A stretch of 64,000 nucleotides of DNA from Amia ocellicauda (GCF_036373705.1 NW_027102772.1:1-64000); one strand, 5' to 3'. Counted from the first letter of the stretch, positions 21,963-33,350 are shown. Notes: a model not told the origin generated them from the letters alone. Numbers and translations: made by a program.

Positions 21963-22181
21963 TTTTACGTCTCCTGGGTAACTTTATCGTAGCTCTTAGT
22001 TCTCTCTTTCTGTCTGGAGGAGATATAATTGAAGAATTGTACACGTACCCAGCTACTGTCAACACCCTTTGCTGCACTGATATTTTTCCATCCATTTTTC
22101 TTTTTTTTTTTTTTTTTTTTTGCTGGAAGTTCCGTCAATACCCGCCAACCTTTAAGAGACATCATGCAGCCGGGCCTCTCG

Positions 22182-22299
22182 GCTTTCGGCCACACCGTCC
22201 TGAACGCGCATGATATCGTCAGATCTCGGAAGCTAAACGGGGCACGGCCTGGTCGGTACTTGGATGGGAGACTTCCTAGAAATACCAGGTGCTGCAAGC
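22182..22299 (+). rRNA. 5S rRNA copy 42 (probable pseudogene)
   Basis: GCATGATATCGTCAG, GGCACGGCCTGGTCGGTAC, GACTTCCTAG. Confidence 0.78.
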
Positions 22300-22514
22300 T
22301 TTTTACATCTCCTGGGTAACTTCATCGTAGCTCTTAATACTCTCTTTCTGTCTCCAGGAGATATAATTGAAGAATTGTACACGTACCCGGCTACTTTCAA
22401 CACCCTTTCCTGCACTGATATTTTTCTCGCCATTTTTCAATTTTTTTTTTTTTTTCTGGAAATTCCGTCAATACCCGCCAGCCTTTAAGAGACATCATGC
22501 AGCCAGGCATCTTG

Positions 22515-22632
22515 GCTTGCGGCCACACCATCCTGAACGCGCCCGATCAAGTCAGATCTCGGAAGCTAAACGGGGCAGGACCTGGTCAGTACATGAATGT
22601 GAGACCTCCTGGAAATACCTGGTGCTGCAAGC
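22515..22632 (+). rRNA. 5S rRNA copy 43
   Basis: GATCAAGTCAG, TACATGAATGTGAGACC, CCTGG. Confidence 0.83.
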
Positions 22633-22847
22633 TTTTACGTCTCCTGGGTAACTTTATCGTAGCTCTTAATACTCTCTATCTGTCTGGAGGAGATATAATT
22701 GAAGTATTGTACACGTACCCAGCTACTGTCAACACCATTTGCTGCACTGATATTTTTCCATCCATTTTTCTTTTTTTTTTTTTTTTTGCAGGAAGTTCCG
22801 TCAATACCCGCCAACCTTTAAGAGACATCATGCAGCCAGGCCTCTCG

Positions 22848-22965
22848 GCTTGTGGCCACACCGTCCTGAACGCGCCCGATCTCGTCAGTTCTCGGAAGCT
22901 AAACGGGGCAGGACCTGGTCAGTACTTGAATTTGAGACCTCCTGGAAATACCTGGTGCTGCAAGC
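22848..22965 (+). rRNA. 5S rRNA copy 44
   Basis: GTCAGTTCTCGG, TGAATTTGAGACC, CCTGG. Confidence 0.83.
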
Positions 22966-23181
22966 TTTTACGTCTCCTGGGTAACTTTATCGTAGCTCTT
23001 AATACTCTCTATCTGTCTGGAGGAGATATAATTGAAGAATTGTACACGTACCCGGCTACCTTCAACACGCTTTGCTGCACTGATATTTTTCCCTCCATTT
23101 TTCTTTTTTCTTTTGTTTCTTGCTGGAAGTTCCATCAATACCCTCCAGCCTTTAAGAGACATCATGCAGCCAGGCCTCTTG

Positions 23182-23299
23182 GCTTGAGGCCACACCGTCC
23201 TGAAGACGCAAGATCTCGTCAGATCTCGGAAGAAAAACTGGGCAGGGCCTGGTCAGTAATTGGATGGTTGACCTCCTGGAAATACCAGGTGCTGAAAGC
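23182..23299 (+). rRNA. 5S rRNA copy 45 (probable pseudogene)
   Basis: Third full copy of the copy-14 variant. Confidence 0.8.
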
Positions 23300-23520
23300 T
23301 TTTTACATCTCCTGGGTAACTTCAGCGTAGCTCTTAATACTCTCATTCAGTCTGGAGGAGATATAATTGAAGAATTGTACATGTACCCGGCTACTTTCAA
23401 CAGCCTTTGCTGCACTGATATTTTTCCCTCCATTTTCCATTTTTTTTTTTTTTTTTTTTTGCTGGAAGTTCCATCAATACCCGCCAGCCTTTAAGAGACA
23501 TCATGCAGCCAGGCCTCTTG

Positions 23521-23637
23521 GCTTGCGGCCACACCGTCCTGAACGCGCCCGATCTCGTCAGATCTCGGAAGCTAACGGGGCAGGGCCTGGTCAGTACTTG
23601 GATGGGTGACCTCCTGGAAATACCAGGTGCTGCAAGC
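23521..23637 (+). rRNA. 5S rRNA copy 46
   Basis: 117 bp; copy-16 class. First unit of the 1,009-bp block repeated at copies 49 and 52. Confidence 0.83.
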
Positions 23638-23854
23638 TTTTTACGTCTCCTGGGTAACTTCATCATAGCTCTTAATACTCTCTTTCAGTCTGTAGGAGAT
23701 ATTATTGAAGAATTGTACACGTACCCGGCTACTTTCAAAACCCTTTGCTGCACTGATATTTTTCCCTCCATTTTTCTTTTTTCTTTTTTTTTTTGCTTGA
23801 AGTTCCGTCAATACCCGCCAGCCTTAAAGAGACATCATGCAGCCGGGCCTCTTG

Positions 23855-23971
23855 GCTTTCGGCCACACCGTCCTGAACGCGCATGATATTGTCAGATCTC
23901 GGAAGCTAAACGGGCAGGACCTGGTCAGTACTTGAATGTGAGACCTCCTGGAAATACCAGGTGCTGCAAGC
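23855..23971 (+). rRNA. 5S rRNA copy 47 (probable pseudogene)
   Basis: 117 bp; GCATGATATTGTCAG class. Repeated as copy 50. Confidence 0.78.
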
Positions 23972-24192
23972 TTTTACGTCTCCTGGGTAACTTTATCGTA
24001 GCTCTTAATACTCTCTTTCAGTCTGCAGGAGATATAATTGAAGAATTGTACACGTACCCGGCTACTTTCAACACCCTTTCCTGCACTGATATTTTTCCCT
24101 CCATTTTTCTATTTTTTTTTTTTTTTTTTTTTGCTGGAAGTTCCGTCAATACCCGCCAACCTTTAAGAGACATCATGCAGCCAGGCCTCTTG

Positions 24193-24310
24193 GCTTGCGG
24201 CCACACCGTCCTGAACACGCCCGATCTCATCAGATCTCGGAAGCTAAGCGGGGCAGGGCCTGGTCAGTACTTGGATGGGAGACCTCCTGGAAATACCTGG
24301 TGCTGCAAGC
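24193..24310 (+). rRNA. 5S rRNA copy 48
   Basis: Copy-15 class (AACACGCCC, GCTAAGCGGGG). Repeated as copy 51. Confidence 0.87.
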
Positions 24311-24529
24311 TTTTTACGTCTCCTGGGAAACTTCATCGTAGCTCTTAATACTCTATCTGTCTGGAGGAGATATAATTGAAGTATTGTACACGTACCCGGC
24401 TACTTTCAACAGCCTTTGCTGCACTGATATTTTTCCCTCCATTTTCCATTTTTTTTTTTTTTTTTTTTTGCTGGAAGTTCCATCAATACCCGCCAGCCTT
24501 TAAGAGACATCATGCAGCCAGGCCTCTTG

Positions 24530-24646
24530 GCTTGCGGCCACACCGTCCTGAACGCGCCCGATCTCGTCAGATCTCGGAAGCTAACGGGGCAGGGCCTGGT
24601 CAGTACTTGGATGGGTGACCTCCTGGAAATACCAGGTGCTGCAAGC
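24530..24646 (+). rRNA. 5S rRNA copy 49
   Basis: 117 bp; same as copy 46, exactly 1,009 bp on. Confidence 0.83.
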
Positions 24647-24863
24647 TTTTTACGTCTCCTGGGTAACTTCATCATAGCTCTTAATACTCTCTTTCAGTCT
24701 GTAGGAGATATTATTGAAGAATTGTACACGTACCCGGCTACTTTCAAAACCCTTTGCTGCACTGATATTTTTCCCTCCATTTTTCTTTTTTCTTTTTTTT
24801 TTTGCTTGAAGTTCCGTCAATACCCGCCAGCCTTAAAGAGACATCATGCAGCCGGGCCTCTTG

Positions 24864-24980
24864 GCTTTCGGCCACACCGTCCTGAACGCGCATGATATTG
24901 TCAGATCTCGGAAGCTAAACGGGCAGGACCTGGTCAGTACTTGAATGTGAGACCTCCTGGAAATACCAGGTGCTGCAAGC
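24864..24980 (+). rRNA. 5S rRNA copy 50 (probable pseudogene)
   Basis: 117 bp; same as copy 47, exactly 1,009 bp on. Confidence 0.78.
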
Positions 24981-25201
24981 TTTTACGTCTCCTGGGTAAC
25001 TTTATCGTAGCTCTTAATACTCTCTTTCAGTCTGCAGGAGATATAATTGAAGAATTGTACACGTACCCGGCTACTTTCAACACCCTTTCCTGCACTGATA
25101 TTTTTCCCTCCATTTTTCTATTTTTTTTTTTTTTTTTTTTTGCTGGAAGTTCCGTCAATACCCGCCAACCTTTAAGAGACATCATGCAGCCAGGCCTCTT
25201 G

Positions 25202-25319
25202 GCTTGCGGCCACACCGTCCTGAACACGCCCGATCTCATCAGATCTCGGAAGCTAAGCGGGGCAGGGCCTGGTCAGTACTTGGATGGGAGACCTCCTGGA
25301 AATACCTGGTGCTGCAAGC
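25202..25319 (+). rRNA. 5S rRNA copy 51
   Basis: Same as copy 48, exactly 1,009 bp on. Confidence 0.87.
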
Positions 25320-25538
25320 TTTTTACGTCTCCTGGGAAACTTCATCGTAGCTCTTAATACTCTATCTGTCTGGAGGAGATATAATTGAAGTATTGTACAC
25401 GTACCCGGCTACTTTCAACAGCCTTTGCTGCACTGATATTTTTCCCTCCATTTTCCATTTTTTTTTTTTTTTTTTTTTGCTGGAAGTTCCATCAATACCC
25501 GCCAGCCTTTAAGAGACATCATGCAGCCAGGCCTCTTG

Positions 25539-25655
25539 GCTTGCGGCCACACCGTCCTGAACGCGCCCGATCTCGTCAGATCTCGGAAGCTAACGGGGCA
25601 GGGCCTGGTCAGTACTTGGATGGGTGACCTCCTGGAAATACCAGGTGCTGCAAGC
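25539..25655 (+). rRNA. 5S rRNA copy 52
   Basis: 117 bp; same as copies 46 and 49. Confidence 0.83.
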
Positions 25656-25872
25656 TTTTTACGTCTCCTGGGTAACTTCATCATAGCTCTTAATACTCTC
25701 TTTCAGTCTGTAGGAGATATTATTGAAGAATTGTACACGTACCCGGCTACTTTCAAAACCCTTTGCTGCACTGATATTTTTCCCTCCATTTTTCTTTTTT
25801 CTTTTTTTTTTTGCTTGAAGTTCCGTCAATACCCGCCAGCCTTAAAGAGACATCATGCAGCCGGGCCTCTTG

Positions 25873-25990
25873 GCTTTCGGCCACACCGTCCTGAACGCGC
25901 CCGATCTCGTCAGATCTCGGAAGCTAAACGGGGCAGGGCCTGGTCAGTACTTGGATGGGAGACCTCCTAGAAATACCAGGTGCTGCAAGC
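25873..25990 (+). rRNA. 5S rRNA copy 53
   Basis: Starts like copy 47 (GCTTTCGG) but continues as the commonest class from GCGCCCGATC on, so the repeat block breaks inside this gene. Confidence 0.88.
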
Positions 25991-26208
25991 TTTTTACGTC
26001 TCCTGGGTAACTTCATCGTAGCTCTTAATACTCTCTATCTGTCTGGAGGAGATATAATTGAAGTATTGTACACGTACCCAGCTACTGTCAACACTATTTG
26101 CTGCACTGATATTTTTCCATCCATTTTTCTTTTTTTTTTTTTTTTTTTGCTGGCAGTTCCGTCAATACCCGCCAGCCTTTAAGAGACATCATGCAGCCAG
26201 GCATCTCA

Positions 26209-26326
26209 GCTTGCGGCCACACCATCCTGAACGCGCCCGATCTCGTCAGATCTCGGAAGCTAAACGGGGCAGGACCTGGTCAGTACATGAAAGTGAGACC
26301 TCCTGGAAATACCTAGTGCTGCAAGC
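26209..26326 (+). rRNA. 5S rRNA copy 54
   Basis: Same class as copy 27 (base -1 is A; TACATGAAAGTGAGACC). Confidence 0.84.
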
Positions 26327-26551
26327 TTTTACGTCTCCTGGGTAACTTTATCGTAGCTCTTAATACTCTCTCTCTGTCTGGAGGAGATATAATTGAAGTA
26401 TTGTACACGTATCCAGCTACTGTCAACACCCTTTGCTGCACTGATATTTTTCCATTTATTTTTCTTTTTTCTTTTTTTAATTTTTTTTTTTGCTGGAAGT
26501 TCCGTCAATACCCGCCAACCTTTAAGAGACATCATGCAGCCAGGCCTTTCG

Positions 26552-26669
26552 GCTTGTGGCCACTCCGTCCTGAACGCGCCCGATCTCATCAGATCTCGGA
26601 AGCTGAACGGGGCAGGGCCTGGTCAGTACTTTGATGGGAGACCTCCTGGAAATACCAGGTCCTGCAAGC
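26552..26669 (+). rRNA. 5S rRNA copy 55
   Basis: Same class as copy 28, with GCTGAACGG. Confidence 0.86.
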
Positions 26670-26883
26670 TTTTTACGTCTCCTGGGTAACTTCATCGTAG
26701 CTCTTAATACTCTCTTTCTGTCTCCAGGAGATATAATTGAAGAATTGTACACGTACTCGGCTACTTTCAACACCCTTTCCTGCACTGATATTTTTCCCTC
26801 CATTTTTCTTTTTTTTTTTTTTTGCTGGAAGTTCCGTCAATACCCGCCAACCTTTAAGAGACATCATGCAGCCAGGCCTTTCG

Positions 26884-27001
26884 GCTTGTGGCCACACCGT
26901 CCTGAATGCGCCCGATCTCGTCAGATCTCGGAAGCTAAACGGGGCAGGGCCTGGTCAGTACTTGGATGGGAGACCTCCTAGAAATACCAGGTGCTGCAAG
27001 C
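26884..27001 (+). rRNA. 5S rRNA copy 56
   Basis: Commonest class, same as copy 12. Confidence 0.92.
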
Positions 27002-27219
27002 TTTTTACGTCTCCTGGGTAACTTCATCGTAGCTCTTAATACTCTCTATCTGTCTGGAGGAGATATAATTGAAGTATTGTACACGTACCCAGCTACTGTC
27101 AACACTATTTGCTGCACTGATATTTTTCCATCCATTTTTCTTTTTTTTTTTTTTTTTTTGCTGGCAGTTCCGTCAATACCCGCCAGCCTTTAAGGGACAT
27201 CATGCAGCCAGGCCTTTCG

Positions 27220-27337
27220 GCTTGTGGCCACACCGTCCTGAATGCGCCCGATCTCGTCAGATCTCGCAAGCTAAACGAGACAGGGCCTGGTCTGTACTTG
27301 GATGGGAGACCTCCTAGAAATACCAGGTGCTGCAAGC
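27220..27337 (+). rRNA. 5S rRNA copy 57
   Basis: CTCGCAAGCTAAACGAGACAG and GGTCTGTAC are private changes in the A-box and IE. Confidence 0.82.
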
Positions 27338-27556
27338 TTTTTACGTCTCCTGGGTAACTTCATCGTAGCTCTTAATACTCTCATTCTGTCTCCAGGAGAT
27401 ATAATTGAAGAATTGTACACGTACCCGGCTACTTTCAACACCCTTTGCTGCACTGGTATATTTCCCTCTATTTTTCTTTTTTTATATTTTTTTTTTGCTG
27501 GAAGTTCCGTCAATACCCGCCAGCCTTAAAGAGACATCATGCAGCCAGGCATCTCG

Positions 27557-27674
27557 GCTTGCGGCCACACCATCCTGAACGCGCCCGATCTCGTGAGATC
27601 TCGGAAGCTAAACGGGGCAGGACCTGGTCAGTACATGAATGTGAGACCTCCTGGAAATACCTAGTGCTGCAAGC
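27557..27674 (+). rRNA. 5S rRNA copy 58
   Basis: CTCGTGAGATC, TACATGAATGTGAGACC, CCTAGTGC. Confidence 0.84.
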
Positions 27675-27892
27675 TTTTACGTCTCCTGGGTAACTTTATC
27701 GTAGCTCTTAATACTCTCTCTCTATCTGGAGGAGATATAATTGAAGTATTGTATACGTATCCAGTTACTGTCAACACCCTTTGCTGCACTGATATTTTTC
27801 CATCCATTTTTCTTTTTTTATATATTTTTTTTGCTGGAAGTTCCGTCAATACCCGCCAACCTTTAAGAGACATCATGCAGCCAGGCATCTCG

Positions 27893-28010
27893 GCTTGCGG
27901 CCACACCATCCTGAACTCGCCCGATCTTGTCAGATCTTGGAAGCTAAACGGGGCAGGACCTGGTCAGTACATGAATGTGAGACCTCCTGGAAATACCTGG
28001 TGCTGCAAGC
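27893..28010 (+). rRNA. 5S rRNA copy 59
   Basis: AACTCGCCC, GATCTTGTCAGATCTTGG, TACATGAATGTGAGACC. Confidence 0.83.
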
Positions 28011-28227
28011 TTTTACGTCTCCTGGGTAACTTCATCGTAGCTCTTAATACTCTCTATCTGTCTGGAGGAGATATAATTGAAGTATTGTACACGTACCCAG
28101 CTACTGTAAACACCCTTTGCTGCACTGATATTTTTCCATCCATTTTTCTTTTTTTTTTTTTTTTTTTGCTGGAAGTTCCGTCAATACCCGCCAACCTTTA
28201 AGGGACATCATGCAGCCAGGCCTTTCG

Positions 28228-28344
28228 GCTTGTGGCCACACCGTCCTGAATGCGCCCGATCTCGTCAGATCTCGGAAGCTGAACGGGGCAGGGTCTGGTC
28301 AGTACTTGGATGGGAGACCTCCTAGAAATACCAGTGCTGCAAGC
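28228..28344 (+). rRNA. 5S rRNA copy 60
   Basis: 117 bp: a G missing near the end (CCAGTGC). GCTGAACGG, GGGTCTGG. Confidence 0.83.
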
Positions 28345-28554
28345 TTTTTACGTCTCCTGGGTAACTTCATCGTAGCTCTTAATACTCTCTTTCTGTCTCC
28401 AGGAGATATAATTGAAGAATTGTACACGTACCCGGCTACTTTCAACACCCTTTGCTGCACTGGTATATTTCCCTGTATTTTTCTTTTTTTTTTTGCTGGC
28501 AGTTCCGTCAATACCCGCCAGCCTTTAAGAGACATCATGTAGCCAGGCATCTCG

Positions 28555-28672
28555 GCTTGCGGCCACACCATCCTGAACGCGCCCGATCTCGTCAGATCTC
28601 GGAAGCTAAACGGGGCAGGACCTGGTCAGTACATGAATGTGAGACCTCCTGGAAATACCTAGTGCTGCAAGC
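28555..28672 (+). rRNA. 5S rRNA copy 61
   Basis: ACCATCCTG, TACATGAATGTGAGACC, CCTAGTGC. Confidence 0.85.
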
Positions 28673-28897
28673 TTTTACGTCTCCTGGGTAACTTTATTGT
28701 AGCTCTTAATACTCTCTCTCTGTCTGGAGGAGATATAATTGAAGTATTGTACACGTACCCGGCTACTTTCAACACCCTTTGCTGCACTGATATTTTTCCA
28801 TCCATTTTTCTTTTTTCTTTTTTTCTTTTTATTTTTTGCTGGAAGTTCCGTCAATACCCGCCAACCTTTAAGAGACATCATGCAGCCAGGCCTTTCG

Positions 28898-29015
28898 GCT
28901 TGTGGCCACACCGTCCTGAATGCGCCCGATCTCGTCAGATCTCGGAAGCTAAACGGGGCAGGGCCTGGTTAGTACTTGGATGGTAGACCTCCTAGAAATA
29001 CCAGGTGCTGTAAGC
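28898..29015 (+). rRNA. 5S rRNA copy 62
   Basis: Commonest class with the usual vertebrate GGTTAGTAC and GTAAGC end, but GGATGGTAGACC in the C-box. Confidence 0.88.
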
Positions 29016-29227
29016 TTTTACGTGTCCTGGGTAACTTTATCGTAGCTCTTAACTCTCTCTTTCTGTCTGCAGGAGATTTAATTGAAGAATTGTACACGTA
29101 CCCAGCTACTGTCAACACCCTTTGCTGCACTGATATTTTTCCATCCATTTTTCTTTTTTTTTTTCTTGCTGGAAGTTCCGTCAATACCCGCCAACCTTTA
29201 AGAGACATCATGCAGCCAGGTCTTTCG

Positions 29228-29345
29228 GCTTGTGGCCACACCGTCCTGAATGCGCCCAATCTCGTCAGATCTCGGAAGCTAAACGGGGCAGGGCCTGGTC
29301 AGTACTTGGATGGGAGACCTCCTAGAAATACCAGGTGCTGCAAGC
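29228..29345 (+). rRNA. 5S rRNA copy 63
   Basis: Commonest class with GCCCAATCTC. The terminator is offset by one base (GCAAGCCTTTT). Confidence 0.89.
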
Positions 29346-29562
29346 CTTTTACGTCTCCTGGGTAACTTCATCGTAGCTCTCAATACTCTCTTTCTGTCTC
29401 CAGGAGATATAATTGAAGAATTGTACACGTACTAGGCTACTTTCAACACCCTTTGCTGCACTGATATTTTTCCCTCCATTTTTCATTTTATTTTATTTTT
29501 TTGCTGGAAGTTCCGTCAATATCCGCCAGCCTTTAAGAGACATCATGCAGCCAGGCCTCTTG

Positions 29563-29679
29563 GCTTGTAGTCACACCGTCCTGAATGCGCCCGATCATAT
29601 CAGATTTCGGAAGCTAAACGGGGCAGGGCCTGGTCAGTACATGGATGTGTGACCTCCTGGAAAACCAGGTGCTGCAAGC
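29563..29679 (+). rRNA. 5S rRNA copy 64 (probable pseudogene)
   Basis: 117 bp; copy-30 class (GTAGTCAC, GATCATATCAGATTTCGG) with GGAAAACCAGG. Confidence 0.78.
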
Positions 29680-29890
29680 TTTTTACGTCTCCTGGGTAAC
29701 TGCATCGTAGCTCTTAATTCTCTTTTTCTGTCTGGAGGAGATATAATTGAAGAATTGTACACGTACCCGGCTACTTTCAACACCCTTTGCTGCACTGATA
29801 TTTTTCCCTCTATTTTTCTTTTTTTTTTTTGCTGGAAATTCCGTCAATACCCGCCATCCTTTAAGAGACATCATGCAGCCAGGCATCTCG

Positions 29891-30008
29891 GCTTGCGGCC
29901 ACACCATACTGAACGCGCCCGATCTCGTCAGATCTCGGAAGCTAAACGGGGCAGGACCTGGTTAGTACATGAATGTGAGACCGCCTGGAAATACCTAGTG
30001 CTGCAAGC
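29891..30008 (+). rRNA. 5S rRNA copy 65
   Basis: ACCATACTG, GGTTAGTACATGAATG and the usual vertebrate CCGCCTGG. Confidence 0.84.
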
Positions 30009-30226
30009 TTTTACGTCTCCTGGGTAACTTTATCGTAGCTCTTAATACTCTCTATCTGTCTGGAGGAGATATAATTGAAGAATTGTACATGTACCCGGCT
30101 ACTTTCAACACCCTTTGCTGCACTGATATTTTTCCCTCCCTTTTTCTATTTTTTTTTTTTTTTTTTGCTGGAAGTTCCGTCAATACCCGCCAGCCTTTAA
30201 GAGACATCATGCAGCCAGGCCTCTTG

Positions 30227-30344
30227 GCTTGCGGCCACACCGTCCTGAATGCGCCCGATCTCGTCAGATCTCGGAAGCTAAACGGGGCAGGGCCTGGTCA
30301 GTACTTGGATGGGTGACCTCCTGGAAATACCAGGTGCTGCAAGC
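30227..30344 (+). rRNA. 5S rRNA copy 66
   Basis: Very close to consensus, with GAATGCGCC and GGGTGACC. Terminal stem pairs; T5. Confidence 0.92.
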
Positions 30345-30564
30345 TTTTTACTTCTCCTGGGTAACTTTATCGTAGCTCTTAATACTCTCTTTCTGTCTGG
30401 AGGAGATATAATTGAAGAATTGTACACGTACCCGGCTACTTTCAACACCCTTTCCTGCACTGATATTTTTCCCTCCATTTTTCTATTTTTTTTTTTTTTT
30501 TTATGCTGGAAATTCCGTCAATACCCGCCAGCCTTTAAGAGACATCATGCAGCCAGGCGTCTCG

Positions 30565-30682
30565 GCTTGTGGCCACACCGTCCTGAACGCGCCCGATCTC
30601 GTCAGATCTCAGAAACTAAACGGGGCAGGACCTGGTCAGTACTTGGATGGGAGACCTCCTGGAAGTACCAGGTGCTGCAAGC
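30565..30682 (+). rRNA. 5S rRNA copy 67
   Basis: CTCAGAAACTAAACGG and GGAAGTACC. Confidence 0.85.
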
Positions 30683-30900
30683 TTTTTACGTCACCTGGGG
30701 AACTTCGTCGTAGCTTTTAATACTCTCTTTCTGTCTGGAGGAGATTTAATTGAAGAATTGTACACGTACCCGGCTACTTTCAACACCCTTTACTGCACAG
30801 ATATTTTTCCCTCCATTTTTTTTTTTTCTTTTTTTTTTTTGCTGGAAGTTCCGTCAATACCCTCCAGCCTTTAAGAGACATCATGCAGCCAGGCTGCTTG

Positions 30901-31018
30901 GCTTGCGGCCACACCGTCCTGAACGCGGTCGATCTCTTCAGATCTCGGAAGCTAAACGGTGCAGGGCCTCGTCAGTACTTGGATGGGTGACCTCCTGGAA
31001 ATACCAGGTGCTGCAAAC
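30901..31018 (+). rRNA. 5S rRNA copy 68
   Basis: GCGGTCGATCTCTTCAG, ACGGTGCAGGGCCTCGTC, GCAAAC end. Repeated as copy 76. Confidence 0.8.
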
Positions 31019-31234
31019 TTTTTCGTCTCCTGGGTAACTTCATCGTAGCTTTTAATACTCTATTTCTGTCTGGAGGAGATATAATTGAAGAATTGTACAC
31101 GTACCCGGCTACTTTCAACACCCTTTGCTGCACTGATATTTTTCCCGCCATTTTTCTTTTTATTTTTTATTTTTTCTGGAAGTTCCATCAATATCCGCCA
31201 GCCTTTAAGAGACATCATGCAACCAGGCATCTCG

Positions 31235-31352
31235 GCTTGCGGACACACAGACCTGAACGCGCCCGATCTCATCAGATCTCGGAAACGAAACGGGGCAGGA
31301 CCTGGTCAGTACTTGAATGTGAGACCTCCTAGAAAAACCTGGTGCTGCAAGC
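31235..31352 (+). rRNA. 5S rRNA copy 69 (probable pseudogene)
   Basis: GGACACACAGACC, GGAAACGAAACGG, TGAATGTGAGACC, CTAGAAAAACC. Confidence 0.78.
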
Positions 31353-31567
31353 TTTTACATCTCCTGGGTAACTTCATCGTAGCTCTTTATACTCTCTTTC
31401 TGTCTGGAGGAGATATAATTGAAGTATTGTACACGTACCCGGCTACTTTTAACACCCTTTGCTGCACTGATATTTTTCCCTCCATTTTTCTTTTTTCATT
31501 TTTTTTTGCTGGAAGTTCTGTCAATATCCTCCAACCATTTAGAGACATCATGCAGCCAGGCCTCTTG

Positions 31568-31685
31568 GCTTGCGGCCACACCGTCCTGAACGCGCCCGAT
31601 CTCGTCAGACCTTGGAAACTAAACGGGCCAAGGCCTGGTTAGTACTTGGATGGGTAACCTCCTGGAAATACCAGGTGATGCAAGC
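31568..31685 (+). rRNA. 5S rRNA copy 70 (probable pseudogene)
   Basis: CAGACCTTGGAAAC, ACGGGCCAAGGCC, GGGTAACC, CAGGTGATG. Repeated as copy 73. Confidence 0.77.
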
Positions 31686-31901
31686 TTTTTACGTATCCTG
31701 TGTAACTTCATCGTAGCTCTTAATACTCTCTTTCAGTCTGGAGGAGATATAATTGAAGAATTGTACACGTACCCAGCTACTTTCAATACCCTTTGCTGCA
31801 CTGATATTTTTCCCTCCGTTTTTCTTTTTTTTTTTTTTTTTGCTGGAAGTTCCATCAATACCCTCCAGCCTTTAAGAGACATCATACAGCCAGGCCTCTT
31901 G

Positions 31902-32019
31902 GCTTGCAACCACACCGTCCTGAACGCGCCCCATCTCGTCAGATCTCGGAAGCTAAACGGGGCAGGGCCTGGTCATTACTTGAATGTGGGACCTCCTGGA
32001 AATACCTGGTTCTGCAAGC
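31902..32019 (+). rRNA. 5S rRNA copy 71 (probable pseudogene)
   Basis: GCTTGCAACC, GCCCCATCTC, TCATTACTTGAATGTGGGACC. Repeated as copy 74. Confidence 0.77.
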
Positions 32020-32233
32020 TTTTTACGTCTCCTGGGTAACTATATCGTAGCTCTTAATACTCTCTTTCTGTCTGGAGGAGATATAATTGAAGTATTGTAC
32101 ACGTACCTGGCTACTTTCAACATCCTTTGCTGCACTGATATTTTTCCCTTCGTTTTTCTTTTTTTTTTTTTTTGCTGGAAGTTCCGTCAATACCCGCCAA
32201 CCATTAAGAGACATCATGCAACCAGGCCTCTCG

Positions 32234-32351
32234 GCTTGTGTCCACACCGTCCTGAACGCGCTCGATCTCGTCAGATCGCGTAAGCTGAACGGGGCAGGTC
32301 CTGGTCAGTACTTGGATGGGTGACCTCCTGGAAATACCAGGTGCTACAAGC
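32234..32351 (+). rRNA. 5S rRNA copy 72
   Basis: GTGTCCAC, GCGCTCGATC, GATCGCGTAAGCTGAACGG. Repeated as copies 75 and 79. GCTACAAGC end; T4 is replaced by TTTATAC. Confidence 0.79.
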
Positions 32352-32567
32352 TTTATACGTCTCTTGGGTAACTTCATCGTAGCTCGTAATACTCTCTTTC
32401 TGTCTGGAGGAGATATAATTGAAGTATTGTACACGTACCCGGCTACTTTTAACACCCTTTGCTGCACTGATATTTTTCCCTCCATTTTTCTTTTTTCATT
32501 TTTTTTTGCTGGAAGTTCTGTCAATATCCTCCAGCCATTTAGAGACATCATGCAGCCAGGCCTCTTG

Positions 32568-32685
32568 GCTTGCGGCCACACCGTCCTGAACGCGCCCGAT
32601 CTCGTCAGACCTTGGAAACTAAACGGGCCAGGGCCTGGTTAGTACTTGGATGGGTGACCTCCTGGAAATACCAGGTGATGCAAGC
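32568..32685 (+). rRNA. 5S rRNA copy 73 (probable pseudogene)
   Basis: Copy 70 repeated 1,000 bp on, with GGGCCAGGGCC and GGGTGACC. Confidence 0.77.
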
Positions 32686-32900
32686 TTTTTACGTATCCTG
32701 TGTAACTTCATCGTAGCTCTTAATACTCTCTTTCAGTCTGGAGGAGATATAATTGAAGAATTGTACACGTACCCGGCTACTTTCAACACCCTTTGCTGCA
32801 CTGATATTTTTCCCTCCGTTTTTCTTTTTTTTTTTTTTTTTCTGGAAGTTCCATCAATACCCTCCAGCCTTTAAGAGACATCATACAGCCAGGCCTCTTG

Positions 32901-33018
32901 GCTTGCAACCACACCGTCCTGAACGCGCCCCATCTCGTCAGATCTCGGAAGCTAAACGGGGCAGGGCCTGGTCATTACTTGAATGTGGGACCTCCTGGAA
33001 ATACCTGGTTCTGCAAGC
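32901..33018 (+). rRNA. 5S rRNA copy 74 (probable pseudogene)
   Basis: Copy 71 repeated 999 bp on. Confidence 0.77.
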
Positions 33019-33232
33019 TTTTTACGTCTCCTGGGTAACTATATCGTAGCTCTTAATACTCTCTTTCTGTCTGGAGGAGATATAATTGAAGTATTGTACA
33101 CGTACCTGGCTACTTTCAACATCCTTTGCTGCACTGATATTTTTCCCTCCGTTTTTCTTTTTTTTTTTTTTTGCTGGAAGTTCCGTCAATACCCGCCAAC
33201 CATTAAGAGACATCATGCAACCAGGCCTCTCG

Positions 33233-33350
33233 GCTTGTGTCCACACCGTCCTGAACGCGCTCGATCTCGTCAGATCGCGTAAGCTGAACGGGGCAGGTCC
33301 TGGTCAGTACTTGGATGGGTGACCTCCTGGAAATACCAGGTGCTGCAAGC
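33233..33350 (+). rRNA. 5S rRNA copy 75
   Basis: Copy 72 repeated 999 bp on, with GCTGCAAGC; followed by TTTATAC rather than a clean T-run. Confidence 0.79.

Larger units (their letters stand above)
23521..25872 (+). repeat. Higher-order repeat: 3-unit block, period 1,009 bp
   Basis: Copies 46-48, 49-51 and 52 onward repeat with an exact 1,009-bp offset, including their 1-bp-deleted genes and spacer T-tract lengths. The third round breaks inside copy 53. Such fidelity points to a recent tandem duplication. Confidence 0.9.
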
